39,699 nucleotides of DNA. Source: Candidatus Symbiothrix sp. (GTDB lineage Bacteria > Bacteroidota > Bacteroidia > Bacteroidales > Azobacteroidaceae). The translations under genes were made by a program, and so were the position numbers. A model generated the notes under the pieces. It ran no database searches. It was not told the origin of the DNA and worked only from the letters and a program-made list of their open reading frames with translations. The stretch covers positions 1 through 39,699 of the forward strand of contig JAITNQ010000043.1 in NCBI GenBank assembly GCA_031290435.1. Direction: 5' to 3'. Within the stretch, counting starts at the first letter, position 1; the number at the start of each line of letters is the position of its first letter. This document shows, piece by piece, positions 15,254 through 23,887 of the stretch.

Positions 15254-16431
15254 TATTTCACCAGGTTTCTCAGCCCGTCCATATCAAAACTGATAGAGAA
15301 ACGGAGGGTTTGGTCTAAAGGATTGGAAGGAACAGTAGAAATCAGATAGGCTGCATCCAATTGAAAAGAAGTCAATTTGAAGCCTGCGCCAAGCGAGAAA
15401 TACTGCCGGTTTCCTTTATTCGGATTTTCATAAAAATAACCGCCACGTACAAAGAATTGATTGCGATAAGCATATTCCGCTCCGACAGACCACATGATTT
15501 CCCTAAACTCTTCTTTCAGACCGCCCGGAGCATCCCCAAACGATTTGAAAATACCGGATATAGATGAAATAGCAAAGTAATTATTCAATGCGGTTTGTTT
15601 ATCTTCAGCCGTCATGCCTTCCGTATCCGGAGGCGTAGGAACCATGTATTTGTTCAAATCCAAATTAAACGATATGGTATTGTAGTCGTCCATCGGATAA
15701 AGCAGTGAAGTGCCTATTCTCAGGTTGGCCGGCAGAAAATTATCGATACTTCCATTATTATAAGATATTTTATTACCCATATTGGATAGATTAAAACCCA
15801 ATCCGAGAAGAGATTCGCTATTACCCAGCATCAAATATTTATTGTAGTAACCGGCTATATCGGCAGCTACGGTTGATCCCGGCTCCATGTCGTCCACTCC
15901 TGAACCCAAATCGGAATAAATAAAGCGAAAATTAACCGCCATGGCATAATTTTCCGTAAATTTCCGGGAATAACCGATATCTAACGACATTTCATACGGA
16001 TTGACGCGCTGTAGTTCATCTCCATTCCAATCGGTCATCGTTATTTCGCCTAATGAAAAATAACGCAATGACGCTGCAACGGCATTCTCTCCGAAATTAC
16101 CCCATTTATAATATCCGGCAAGGTAAGCCAAATCTATATCGTCTACGATACTCCTCAACCAAGGCGTATAAGACAAGCCGATACCTGCATTGCTATAGGC
16201 AAACACATATTTGGCCGGATTCCAATATTGAGAATAAATATCCGGCTCCGTAGCTGCACCAATATCTCCCATACCACCGCCACGTGCATCCGGGGCAATG
16301 GTAAGAGAAGGAACACCTATCCGCAAAGGATTAAATTCGCTCTTGGCATTATCGTCGTTCTGCGCTTTGATTATTCCTGTTATTCCTGCTAATAAAAAAA
16401 GTGTAATAAAAATTTTTTTTATATTCATCAT
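15253..16431 (-). CDS. porV: Type IX secretion outer-membrane protein PorV (LptO)
   Basis: A 392-residue outer-membrane barrel protein of the FadL-like PorV family. After a signal peptide ending at about residue 23 (IIKAQ) comes the conserved SLTIAPDARGGGMGDIGAATEPD (about 39-61, in parts) and YWNPAKY. The C-terminus ends in the strand LRFSISFDMDG. In characterised systems PorV carries cargo from the translocon to PorU in the attachment complex. Location directly downstream of porU on the same strand supports the call over the related PorQ. 87 bp separate it from porU. Confidence 0.93.
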   Translation of the reverse strand: MMNIKKIFITLFLLAGITGIIKAQNDDNAKSEFNPLRIGVPSLTIAPDARGGGMGDIGAATEPDIYSQYWNPAKYVFAYSNAGIGLSYTPWLRSIVDDIDLAYLAGYYKWGNFGENAVAASLRYFSLGEITMTDWNGDELQRVNPYEMSLDIGYSRKFTENYAMAVNFRFIYSDLGSGVDDMEPGSTVAADIAGYYNKYLMLGNSESLLGLGFNLSNMGNKISYNNGSIDNFLPANLRIGTSLLYPMDDYNTISFNLDLNKYMVPTPPDTEGMTAEDKQTALNNYFAISSISGIFKSFGDAPGGLKEEFREIMWSVGAEYAYRNQFFVRGGYFYENPNKGNRQYFSLGAGFKLTSFQLDAAYLISTVPSNPLDQTLRFSISFDMDGLRNLVK

Positions 16432-16472
16432 ACCTGTTTATAGATAATTTACGCCTCACCTGAAACGGCGGC

Positions 16473-16492
16473 ATGCAAAAATTCATTTGCAT
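16473..16492. repeat. Inverted repeat between porU and porV
   Basis: ATGCAAA (16473-16479) and TTTGCAT (16486-16492) form a 7-bp stem with a 6-nt loop in the 87-bp gap. No T run follows on either strand, so it is not a classical terminator. It may be an operator or an mRNA processing element. Confidence 0.4.
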
Positions 16493-16518
16493 AGTGTATA
16501 AACTTATTAAATGCTTGT

Positions 16519-19500
16519 TTATTGTCCCAAAACGATTATTTTTTTTGCTTTAGTTGCTTCTTTACTACTTGATGTGCTGACTACAGCACGGTAGATATAA
16601 ATTCCCGATTGCACTCTGTTACCTGCATTGTTAGCCAGATTCCATTCGATCGGATAAGATTTCAGGAAAGCGGAAGAGCCTCTTTCGATGTGACTCCATA
16701 CGGCCCGGCCGGTCAAGTCATAAACCCTTATTTCTACATTCAATTGTGTTTCGGGTAAACTATGGGTCAGCACAAAATAAGTGTTTGTACGCGCCGGATT
16801 TCCCTGCGCCTGCAAATCAAAAATCTCCGGCTTGTAGCCATTTACAACATTGAAATGTAAGGAATCCACAGCAGGATTATTCAAGATATCCCATACCCTG
16901 AACAATAAGGTATGTCTACCGGACGGCAGTTCCGGAATCGAAAAACCGATAGTCCCTTCCGTATCACTCTCCGCTGTGTAATGATTGTTCAAGACATACG
17001 TCCATGCCGGATTGCCGTCAATACTGATCAGGATATCGTGTCCCAATCCGCTGCCGGTCCGGTTAATTCCGTCTTCATCATACACCAAAGCAAAAAAATA
17101 GGGTGTTTCGTTTACATTGTCGCCATCTTTGAAATTTTCGTTATTGAGAAATAGCTGCACAATTTGGGGCGCTGCTTCATTTCCACCCGGATTATCGCTT
17201 GTGCCGGTCAATTTGTAACGGAGAAAACTACCTGAAGCATCTCGTCCCTGTTGTGGAGCGGCGGCATAAAAATTCATTTTCCCAAAATCATCGGTATACG
17301 AGATATCTAAAGGCACTGTAAAAGTGAGTTCAAATCTTCCGTTTTTCACTTCATTATCGCCCGAATAAACTTTAAACGGATAATTTGTAAAAGAAAAATA
17401 ATTTCCGGCGGTATTGGTATTGATAGAGCGGATGGTTTGCTTGCTGTCGAAAACGTTTGTGTTCAAACTGCCTGAAAAATCTTCGACTACCTTACCGGCT
17501 GCGTCAACAATTGTCCCCGACAAAGCAACCTTATCCAAAGCTTTGAAAACAAATTCCTCTCCGCTCTCTACAGGTTTCCCATTTATGGCTTCCAAACGGA
17601 CTTGCATATCCGGATAATTCAATTCCAAAGCAGGGTCGCCCAAGAGCACATAATTCAACTTATTGGAATCGTTCGACAGATTCACTTTACTTTTTCTCAG
17701 TACATCGCCCAGACGCAGATGCCCGCCGTTTTCTTTCTCAAACAAATGCCGCATCAGTTGTTGGTTGATAAGGGAATTATTTACCGAATACACCACGCGA
17801 CTGGTGGTAAAAAGTGCAATCGCTCCACCCTTTTTGTTCAGAAAAGCCTCTTCGCCTCCGGAAATAGTCGTCCCGTCGAACCAACCAAAATCGCAAGTAG
17901 CCGTAATCCAGAGCGGTAAATGTTCGAAATTCATCTGCCGGACATCTGAAATTTGCAGCATATCCTCCGACGACCAAGCGCTCGTACTGCCGTGACCGGT
18001 ATAATTCAACAGGAAACAACCTTCCTTCAAATCATTCAAAAAAGCTTTTTTTGCCTCCGGGAAAGTCGTTTTTCCATTGACACTTTCCGATTTATAGGCA
18101 TCCATATAATATTTTGACAAAGTATATTCCGGATGATTATCATCCATGTATCTGGCCAATAAATCTGCTTGCGTAGCATGTTCGCAATAATTCGCCGGAG
18201 AATATACGTCGGTATTATCCGCCGTGAAAATAATCTTGTTTTTCCAATTGCCGTATTGGGTATTGTCCATATAAGCCATTACTTTGTTCACCGCATTTTC
18301 TGCCTGAAGAAGCGAACTTACGGGAAAACGGCCAATGCCCAAGTCTATTGCATCGGAAACAATATTGGAACCTTCCCTGTCATCCAAAAATCCGAAATAA
18401 TCGTCCGTGCCAAAAGAAGCCGCTTCATCCAAAGATTCTTTTACTTGAAAAGTCAACAAATAATATTTAGTGTCCATTTTGGCTATTTCCGGTGTAAGAT
18501 GACGATTATCAAATACGCCGTCCCCGAACAACAACAGATAGCGCGGCTTGTCGGTTTCAGAAGCAGCCCTGTCGTAAAACATTTTCATAAAGCGACGGTA
18601 AGCCGTTGCATCGGGCGAGCCTGAGGAAAATTCGTTGAACACCGATTTATCATTCACAACCGTCACTTTCAGACCGGAATGTGAGCGATGTTTTTCAGCT
18701 AATTTTTCGGCATACGGCAAAAAAACCTCCGGCGCCAAAATAACCATATCGGTCTGTGGCAAAGCATGCAAGTCTTGATTTTTTACCTCTCCTGCAAATA
18801 CCGGCGCAGGAAAAGTTTTACTCAAATCGACCATCGCATATTCATGTAAGGTAGTATTGTCGGAAACAGTCGAAAAACGCAGGCTGGCTCCCTCTGTAGT
18901 CGTCTGTACAAGGCGGGTATCGAAATTGCCCGTCACATCCCAAACCAAGCAGGAGGAAGAAGCGTTGTCTATGGAATACAGGACGGGGTTCGACAAACTT
19001 TCCTTATTCCGGAAAAAAGTGTATCCGGTATTGTAGAAACGCAAAGCGCGTTTTACATTTAAAGCAATGAAATTCAGATTGGCATAGATTTGTCCGGCTG
19101 CATTGTAGGATACGGTTGCCGTAATCTGCTCCGGTTTTTCACCCGTCCAAATTTTCCATCCGTCTACAAGCCGGGCTTTCTGATTAGCGCCTAACGGAGG
19201 TTGAATTTGCAATGCCAATTGCGTTTCTCCTATCGTCAAACGGACATTGTCTACGACTTTAGGAGCGCCGGCAAAAGACAAACGCATCTTACCCGGATCT
19301 GAAGTGACGCCCGGAATCGTAAAATAAAAGTGTTGGTCGCTTGGTTTGTTGACAAAGGTTTCGCCGAACAATTCTCTTCCCGTATGGGATATCGTCAACG
19401 AATCCCGCTCATGCAAAAAATAATCGTCGAAAATAGTCAGTGTTGTAGCTGTTGTTGTAGCTGTTCCGGAGGCGGAAGGAATGGTTTCCATTTCTTTCGG

Positions 19501-19971
19501 GCCGCCCGTTTCGCTTTCAGTCAGAAAATAGCAGGCAGCAGTCGAATACGGATTATTCTCGTGTTCAAAAGCATCTCGTGTTTTGTTGTACGTCCATTTC
19601 TGCATTCCCCGTCCGTAAAAAAGCAGGTAATCACCAGAATTGAAAACACCGTCGCTACCTTTGTTTATATAAACCGACACTTCAGGAAGGTCATCGACAT
19701 AAAGTTTGGAAAAATCTTCATCTAATATCCATGCTCCATACCCATAAATCTTTACTTTAGAGGGGTCGTTGATGCCATTTTTCTTCAAATCATCATAAGT
19801 CAGTTTATAAACGGCATTTTCGGTCACCTTTATACGAATCCATTTGCCGGACGACAAAACGGAATTCTTCGCGTAACGACTTCCGTCGTTTTCCGCGAAA
19901 AGCATCTGCAACGGGACAATCATCCAAAGGATTGCCGCGCACATTCTCCAATTTATTTTAGTTAATCTCAT
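16519..19971 (-). CDS. porU: Type IX secretion system sortase PorU
   Basis: A 1150-residue C25-family cysteine protease acting as the sortase that cleaves C-terminal signals from type IX cargo at the outer membrane and attaches them to the cell surface. It has a signal peptide ending near residue 26, a long N-terminal region and a peptidase domain at about 405-785. The catalytic pair is visible as His660 in LLNYTGHGS and Cys693 in WITATCDFG, close to the positions I recall for Porphyromonas PorU. The C-terminus (about 1057-1150) is itself a type IX signal-like domain (VYDLTGRAVW, SGIYIYRAV). Full length. Next to porV, which settles PorU over a gingipain. Confidence 0.95.
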   Translation of the reverse strand: MRLTKINWRMCAAILWMIVPLQMLFAENDGSRYAKNSVLSSGKWIRIKVTENAVYKLTYDDLKKNGINDPSKVKIYGYGAWILDEDFSKLYVDDLPEVSVYINKGSDGVFNSGDYLLFYGRGMQKWTYNKTRDAFEHENNPYSTAACYFLTESETGGPKEMETIPSASGTATTTATTLTIFDDYFLHERDSLTISHTGRELFGETFVNKPSDQHFYFTIPGVTSDPGKMRLSFAGAPKVVDNVRLTIGETQLALQIQPPLGANQKARLVDGWKIWTGEKPEQITATVSYNAAGQIYANLNFIALNVKRALRFYNTGYTFFRNKESLSNPVLYSIDNASSSCLVWDVTGNFDTRLVQTTTEGASLRFSTVSDNTTLHEYAMVDLSKTFPAPVFAGEVKNQDLHALPQTDMVILAPEVFLPYAEKLAEKHRSHSGLKVTVVNDKSVFNEFSSGSPDATAYRRFMKMFYDRAASETDKPRYLLLFGDGVFDNRHLTPEIAKMDTKYYLLTFQVKESLDEAASFGTDDYFGFLDDREGSNIVSDAIDLGIGRFPVSSLLQAENAVNKVMAYMDNTQYGNWKNKIIFTADNTDVYSPANYCEHATQADLLARYMDDNHPEYTLSKYYMDAYKSESVNGKTTFPEAKKAFLNDLKEGCFLLNYTGHGSTSAWSSEDMLQISDVRQMNFEHLPLWITATCDFGWFDGTTISGGEEAFLNKKGGAIALFTTSRVVYSVNNSLINQQLMRHLFEKENGGHLRLGDVLRKSKVNLSNDSNKLNYVLLGDPALELNYPDMQVRLEAINGKPVESGEEFVFKALDKVALSGTIVDAAGKVVEDFSGSLNTNVFDSKQTIRSINTNTAGNYFSFTNYPFKVYSGDNEVKNGRFELTFTVPLDISYTDDFGKMNFYAAAPQQGRDASGSFLRYKLTGTSDNPGGNEAAPQIVQLFLNNENFKDGDNVNETPYFFALVYDEDGINRTGSGLGHDILISIDGNPAWTYVLNNHYTAESDTEGTIGFSIPELPSGRHTLLFRVWDILNNPAVDSLHFNVVNGYKPEIFDLQAQGNPARTNTYFVLTHSLPETQLNVEIRVYDLTGRAVWSHIERGSSAFLKSYPIEWNLANNAGNRVQSGIYIYRAVVSTSSSKEATKAKKIIVLGQ

Positions 19972-19988
19972 TATCTAATACACATGAT

Positions 19989-20606
19989 CTAACATATATG
20001 AAAATCAAGCAAATTCCTGTCGCCGATAAACCCTTGCAAATGATTGTCTATTGCAACATTTCCAACGCCATGTGGAGTACCTGTAAAAATCAGATCCCCC
20101 ATTTTTAAGGTAATGAACCGGCTGACATAAGCGATAATCTCATCTACCTGAAACAGCATATCGGCCGTATTACCTTCCTGTACCCTTTTTCCATCTATAT
20201 CCAAACAGAAAGAGAGATGGTTAATATCCGCACCCAAAGTTTCCAAAGCGACGAAATCGCCGATTACAGCTGAGTTATCAAATCCTTTACTCAATTCCCA
20301 GGGCAGACCGTTTTTTTTGAATTTATTTTGTAAATCCCTGGCTGTAAAATCAATACCAACCGTTATTTCATTGTAATACCGGTAGGCGAATCTTTTGGAA
20401 ATGCTCTTCCCCAAGCGGTCTATCCTTACCACAATTTCCGTTTCATACTGTACATCATCCGAAAAATCAGGAATGTAAAAAGGTTTCCCGTCTTTCAGCA
20501 ATGAAGTATCAGGCTTCATAAAGATAGTAGGCTCCATCAGTATTAACGGATTATGCATCTCTTTATTGTGGGCGGCATAATTCATCCCGACACAAATAAT
20601 TTTCAT
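19989..20606 (-). CDS. Fumarylacetoacetate hydrolase family protein
   Basis: A 205-residue member of the FAH fold (MhpD/HpaG-like or YcgM-like acylpyruvase/oxaloacetate decarboxylase group). The metal ligands and core motifs are DVQYETEIVVRI, ITVGIDFTARDLQ and the C-terminal GDLIFTGTPHGVG. The substrate is not certain; short forms like this often act on acylpyruvates or oxaloacetate. I start it at the ATG at 20606 because MKIICVGMNYAAHNKE is the conserved N-terminus and a promoter -7 box (20624-20631) lies inside the longer frame starting at 20666. It is 17 bp upstream of porU on the same strand. Confidence 0.9.
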   Translation of the reverse strand: MKIICVGMNYAAHNKEMHNPLILMEPTIFMKPDTSLLKDGKPFYIPDFSDDVQYETEIVVRIDRLGKSISKRFAYRYYNEITVGIDFTARDLQNKFKKNGLPWELSKGFDNSAVIGDFVALETLGADINHLSFCLDIDGKRVQEGNTADMLFQVDEIIAYVSRFITLKMGDLIFTGTPHGVGNVAIDNHLQGFIGDRNLLDFHIC

Positions 20607-20623
20607 ATGTACTTTTTTTTCAT

Positions 20624-20631
20624 CAAAGGTA
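20624..20631 (-). promoter_or_regulatory. Predicted -7 box of the FAH-porU-porV-ispF operon
   Basis: Minus-strand TACCTTTG matches TAnnTTTG, 17 bp upstream of the chosen ATG at 20606. It is the only good promoter seen for porU. It rules out the longer frame that begins at 20666. Confidence 0.6.
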
Positions 20632-20665
20632 AGAAAAAATTCTTTTATCCTATACATTTTTTTCA

Positions 20666-20673
20666 TACTTTTG
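20666..20673 (+). promoter_or_regulatory. Predicted -7 box of the SUI1/YciH gene
   Basis: TACTTTTG matches TAnnTTTG and lies 33 bp before the ATG at 20707. The box lies 34 bp from the oppositely directed box at 20624-20631, so both polymerases would occupy the same DNA. Confidence 0.6.
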
Positions 20674-20706
20674 CAGACGCTATTAAACAGTAAAGGCGGT
20701 AAATTG

Positions 20707-21051
20707 ATGAAACAAAATGACTGGAAAGACAGATTGAATGTTGTTTACTCTACAAATCCCGATTTTCAATACGATAAAGGGGAGTCGGCCGAAGCGGATA
20801 CGCTTCCGAAAGAGAAGCAAGCCTTGCGGATTTTGCTGGATAAACGGAACCGTGGAGGAAAGCAAGTTACATTGATTACCGGATTTATAGGCAGAGAAGA
20901 AGATTTGCAGGATTTAGGCAAGTGGCTGAAGGCAAAATGCGGGGTTGGCGGATCGGCCAAAGATGGTGAAATAATCATTCAGGGCGATTTCAGGAACCGG
21001 ATTTTGGACTTATTGCACAAAGAAGGCTACCTAAAAACAAAAATCATCTGA
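20707..21051 (+). CDS. SUI1/YciH-family translation initiation factor (eIF1-like)
   Basis: A 114-residue protein. The C-terminal two-thirds carries the SUI1 fold with RILLDKRNRGGKQVTLITGF (about 50-69) and LKAKCGVGGSAKDGEIIIQGD (about 85-105, in parts), which are the eIF1 core motifs. Bacterial YciH is thought to influence start-codon fidelity on the 30S subunit, with a stress role suggested in Escherichia coli. I use the ATG at 20707. An upstream TTG in frame at 20671 overlaps the -7 box and is rejected. It precedes the psd operon but has a separate promoter. Confidence 0.92.
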   Translation: MKQNDWKDRLNVVYSTNPDFQYDKGESAEADTLPKEKQALRILLDKRNRGGKQVTLITGFIGREEDLQDLGKWLKAKCGVGGSAKDGEIIIQGDFRNRILDLLHKEGYLKTKII

Positions 21052-21057
21052 TACTTG

Positions 21058-21088
21058 TTTGAAAATTAACAAAAAATACATAACTTTG
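21058..21088 (+). promoter_or_regulatory. Promoter of the psd-pssA-rlmD-ATPase operon
   Basis: TTTG (21058-21061), a 19-bp spacer, then TAACTTTG (21081-21088) give a textbook Bacteroidota promoter. The start site would be near 21095 with a leader of about 15 nt to the psd ATG at 21109. Confidence 0.85.
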
Positions 21089-21108
21089 CATCAAAATGCA
21101 AAAAGCGC

Positions 21109-21765
21109 ATGAGGATTCACAAAGAGGGTCATAATATTATTATCAGTGCCTTCATTTTATTGACATTACTTAATTTATTGCTCTATCGAGTAGCAAGTAG
21201 AACCTTGTTATTCTATTTTGTCTTGCTCCTATCTGTGAGTATTTTTATTCTGATTATCAATTTTTTCAGAAGTCCGAACCGTATTTTTAGGAACAAAGAA
21301 CCCGGTATGATTGTCGCTCCGGCGGACGGTACGATTGTTGTTATTGAAGAAGTGACGGAAAATGAATATTTCCACGAAAAACGCCTGCAAGTCTCGGTTT
21401 TCATGAGCCTTTTCAATGCACATATCAACTGGATTCCCTGCGATGGCAAAGTGATTCACTCCTCGCACCAGAAGGGCCGTTTCATGGCGGCGTATCTTCC
21501 CAAATCAAGTACGGAAAACGAACGTTCGACAATTGTGATAGAACGGGAGAATGGGGATCAGATTTTGGTCAGGCAAATTGCCGGGGCGATGGCGAAACGA
21601 ATTGTGACTTATGCTAAACCCGGAAAAACCTGCGAGATTAACCAGCAATTGGGTTTTATCAAGTTCGGGTCGCGTGTGGATTTGTTCCTGCCCTTGCATG
21701 CAGACATTAAAGTAGATTTGGATGTCGGCGTCAAAGGAAATTCAACGCTGATAGCTCTGTTATAA
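21109..21765 (+). CDS. psd: Phosphatidylserine decarboxylase (short form)
   Basis: A 218-residue membrane-associated proenzyme that makes phosphatidylethanolamine from phosphatidylserine. Two hydrophobic segments (about 10-28 and 33-52) anchor the N-terminus. The core holds VAPADGTIVVIEE (about 69-81), FMSLFNAHINWIPCDG and the self-cleavage site Gly187-Ser188 in KFGSRVDLFLP, where Ser becomes the pyruvoyl group. The short form without the classical LGST motif is usual in Bacteroidota. It is 12 bp upstream of pssA, which makes its substrate, so the pair forms the phosphatidylethanolamine branch. Confidence 0.95.
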   Translation: MRIHKEGHNIIISAFILLTLLNLLLYRVASRTLLFYFVLLLSVSIFILIINFFRSPNRIFRNKEPGMIVAPADGTIVVIEEVTENEYFHEKRLQVSVFMSLFNAHINWIPCDGKVIHSSHQKGRFMAAYLPKSSTENERSTIVIERENGDQILVRQIAGAMAKRIVTYAKPGKTCEINQQLGFIKFGSRVDLFLPLHADIKVDLDVGVKGNSTLIALL

Positions 21766-21777
21766 TAAAATTTCCGA

Positions 21778-22488
21778 ATGAAGAACGTACCTAATATTAT
21801 CACTTGTCTCAATCTTTTTGCCGGTTGCCTGTCTTGTATCATGACGCTCGAATACGGCAATTATACAGGAGCTTTCCTTTTTATTGTCCTGGCGGCTGTC
21901 TTCGATTTCCTCGACGGGTTTGCCGCTCGTTTGCTGAAAGCGTATTCACCCATCGGGGCGCAATTGGATTCCTTGGCAGACGTAATCAGCTTCGGCCTGG
22001 CTCCGGGTTTTGTGGTTTATTCTTTCCTGACAGTAAGTACATCCGGAATGGAAATCGGAAGCGGTCTCCCTTATCTGGCCTTTCTTATTCCCGCATTTTC
22101 GGCCTTGCGATTGGCCAAATTCAATATTGATACCCGGCAGACTTCTTCGTTCCTCGGACTACCGGTTCCGGCCAACGGCCTGTTCTGGGCGGCATTGGTT
22201 CCGGCTCTCACCCCCTTGGCGGAGAGCGACAAAATGCTCTATTCCGCTCTGTTCATCCTATTAATCATCGTCTTCTGTCTATTGATGGTATCGGAGCTAC
22301 CCATGTTTTCCCTGAAATTCAAAAATTACACTTGGAAAGACAACCGGTTACCCTATCTGCTGATATTGTCGGCAATCATATGCGTCGCTTGTTTCAGATT
22401 GTTGGGAATTAGCCTGACCATTATCGTTTATATTTTAATTTCGTCGACCGAATATATTTCAAAACGAAACCATGCACAAAAAAAATAA
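21778..22488 (+). CDS. pssA: CDP-diacylglycerol--serine O-phosphatidyltransferase
   Basis: A 236-residue integral membrane enzyme of the CDP-alcohol phosphotransferase family that makes phosphatidylserine. The catalytic motif DxxDG-x2-AR-x8-G-x3-D-x3-D is visible from Asp43 (DFLDGFAARLLKAYSP) to Asp64 and Asp68 (GAQLDSLADVI). The remaining chain has about six to eight hydrophobic segments. It follows psd by 12 bp and overlaps the start of rlmD by 17 nt. Confidence 0.96.
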   Translation: MKNVPNIITCLNLFAGCLSCIMTLEYGNYTGAFLFIVLAAVFDFLDGFAARLLKAYSPIGAQLDSLADVISFGLAPGFVVYSFLTVSTSGMEIGSGLPYLAFLIPAFSALRLAKFNIDTRQTSSFLGLPVPANGLFWAALVPALTPLAESDKMLYSALFILLIIVFCLLMVSELPMFSLKFKNYTWKDNRLPYLLILSAIICVACFRLLGISLTIIVYILISSTEYISKRNHAQKK

Positions 22489-23887
22489 AAAACCTTTAGC
22501 GCTTTTGGAAAAAATAAGCGTTAGCGGCATCGCTGCCGAAGGGAAAGCGATAGCCCGATTCAATGATTTGGTTATTTTTATCCCTTTTGTCGTTCCGGGT
22601 GACGTGATTGATATTCAGCTGACACGGAAAAAAAATTCGTATGCGGAAGGCAAAGCCGTCGCTTTTCACGCATATTCCCCGCAGAGAACCGAAGCATTTT
22701 GCGAACATTATGGCGTTTGCGGAGGATGCAAGTGGCAAATCCTCCCTTATTCCGAACAAATCCGCTATAAACAGCAACAAGTTATCGACAATTTACAACG
22801 CATTGGAAAAATCGAATTGCCGGAAATAACGCCCATTCTCGGTTCGGAAAAAACCGTATACTACCGCAACAAATTGGAATTTACCTTTTCCAACAAAAGA
22901 TGGATGACCGAAGCGGAAATCAGTTCCGGCCGGATTTTCGACGATATGAATGCACTGGGTTTTCACATTCCGGAAAAATTCGACAAGGTGCTGGATATCA
23001 ATAAATGTTGGTTGCAAGACGATATTTCCAACCGGATTCGCAACGAAATCAAGGATTTTGCCCTGAAAAACGAGTATCCGTTTTTCGACCTGAGAAACCA
23101 AAGCGGCCTTTTGCGCAACATCATTATCCGGACTGCATCGACCGGAGAAGTCATGCTAATCGTAGTCTTTTATGAAGACGACAAAACCGCCCGCGAAAAG
23201 CTGTTGCATCATATTGCCGACAAGTTCCCCGAAATAACTTCGTTGTTGTACATCATCAATGAAAAGGCCAATGATACGATTACCGACCGCGAAGTATGCG
23301 TATTCAAAGGAGTAGACCATATTTTCGAAGAAATGGAAGGTCTGAAATTCAAAATCGGCCCGAAATCATTCTATCAGACCAACAGCGAACAGGCATATAA
23401 TTTGTATAAAATCGTCCGCGACTTTGCCGGACTTACCGGAAACGAGTTCGTTTACGACCTCTATACCGGAACCGGAACCATTGCCAATTTTATGGCGAAA
23501 CACGCCCGTCAGGTCATTGGTATTGAATATGTTCCGGAGGCAATCGAAGACGCCCGTTTCAATGCCGCCCTCAACGGGATAAACAACACCTTGTTTTTTG
23601 CAGGCGATATGAAAGACATCCTGACTGCCGGTTTTATTGGGGAATACGGCCGTCCCCAAGTAATCATCACCGACCCTCCTCGCGCCGGAATGCACGACGA
23701 CGTCCTTGAGACTATTCTATCCGCCGAACCGGAACGGATTGTATATGTCAGTTGCAATCCGGCTACTCAGGCACGAGACCTGAACCTGTTGGATACAAAA
23801 TATATTGTAACCAAAGTACAACCGGTAGATATGTTTCCTCATACCCATCATGTGGAAAATGTTGTACTGCTAAACAAGAGAGTATGA
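22472..23887 (+). CDS. rlmD: 23S rRNA (uracil-C5)-methyltransferase RlmD/RumA
   Basis: A 471-residue SAM-dependent RNA methyltransferase. Order: N-terminal TRAM domain (about 8-67), a Fe-S cluster site with Cys77, Cys83 and Cys86 (CEHYGVCGGCKW) and a fourth Cys near 174 (DINKCWLQ), then the Rossmann methyltransferase domain. The latter has DLYTGTGTIANFM for SAM and the nucleophile Cys in YVSCNPATQARDL. Gram-negative RlmD modifies U1939. Bacteroidota often carry more than one paralogue, so the exact uridine is not certain. It overlaps pssA by 17 nt at its start and the following gene by ATGA. Confidence 0.93.
   Translation: MHKKNKKPLALLEKISVSGIAAEGKAIARFNDLVIFIPFVVPGDVIDIQLTRKKNSYAEGKAVAFHAYSPQRTEAFCEHYGVCGGCKWQILPYSEQIRYKQQQVIDNLQRIGKIELPEITPILGSEKTVYYRNKLEFTFSNKRWMTEAEISSGRIFDDMNALGFHIPEKFDKVLDINKCWLQDDISNRIRNEIKDFALKNEYPFFDLRNQSGLLRNIIIRTASTGEVMLIVVFYEDDKTAREKLLHHIADKFPEITSLLYIINEKANDTITDREVCVFKGVDHIFEEMEGLKFKIGPKSFYQTNSEQAYNLYKIVRDFAGLTGNEFVYDLYTGTGTIANFMAKHARQVIGIEYVPEAIEDARFNAALNGINNTLFFAGDMKDILTAGFIGEYGRPQVIITDPPRAGMHDDVLETILSAEPERIVYVSCNPATQARDLNLLDTKYIVTKVQPVDMFPHTHHVENVVLLNKRV

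Noticed and set aside
16519..19971. Gingipain-type secreted protease instead of PorU
   Set aside because: Length, His/Cys positions, C-terminal domain and adjacency to porV fit the sortase PorU.
20607..20666. N-terminal extension of the FAH gene by 20 residues
   Set aside because: The extension includes the -7 promoter box and is not similar to the family N-terminus, which starts at MKIICVG.
20671..20706. TTG start for the SUI1/YciH gene
   Set aside because: It overlaps the -7 box TACTTTTG, so it would lie upstream of the transcription start.
23752..23883. Upstream extension of the HerA-like ATPase frame
   Set aside because: It is out-of-frame rlmD sequence; the ATGA junction at 23884 is the likely start.
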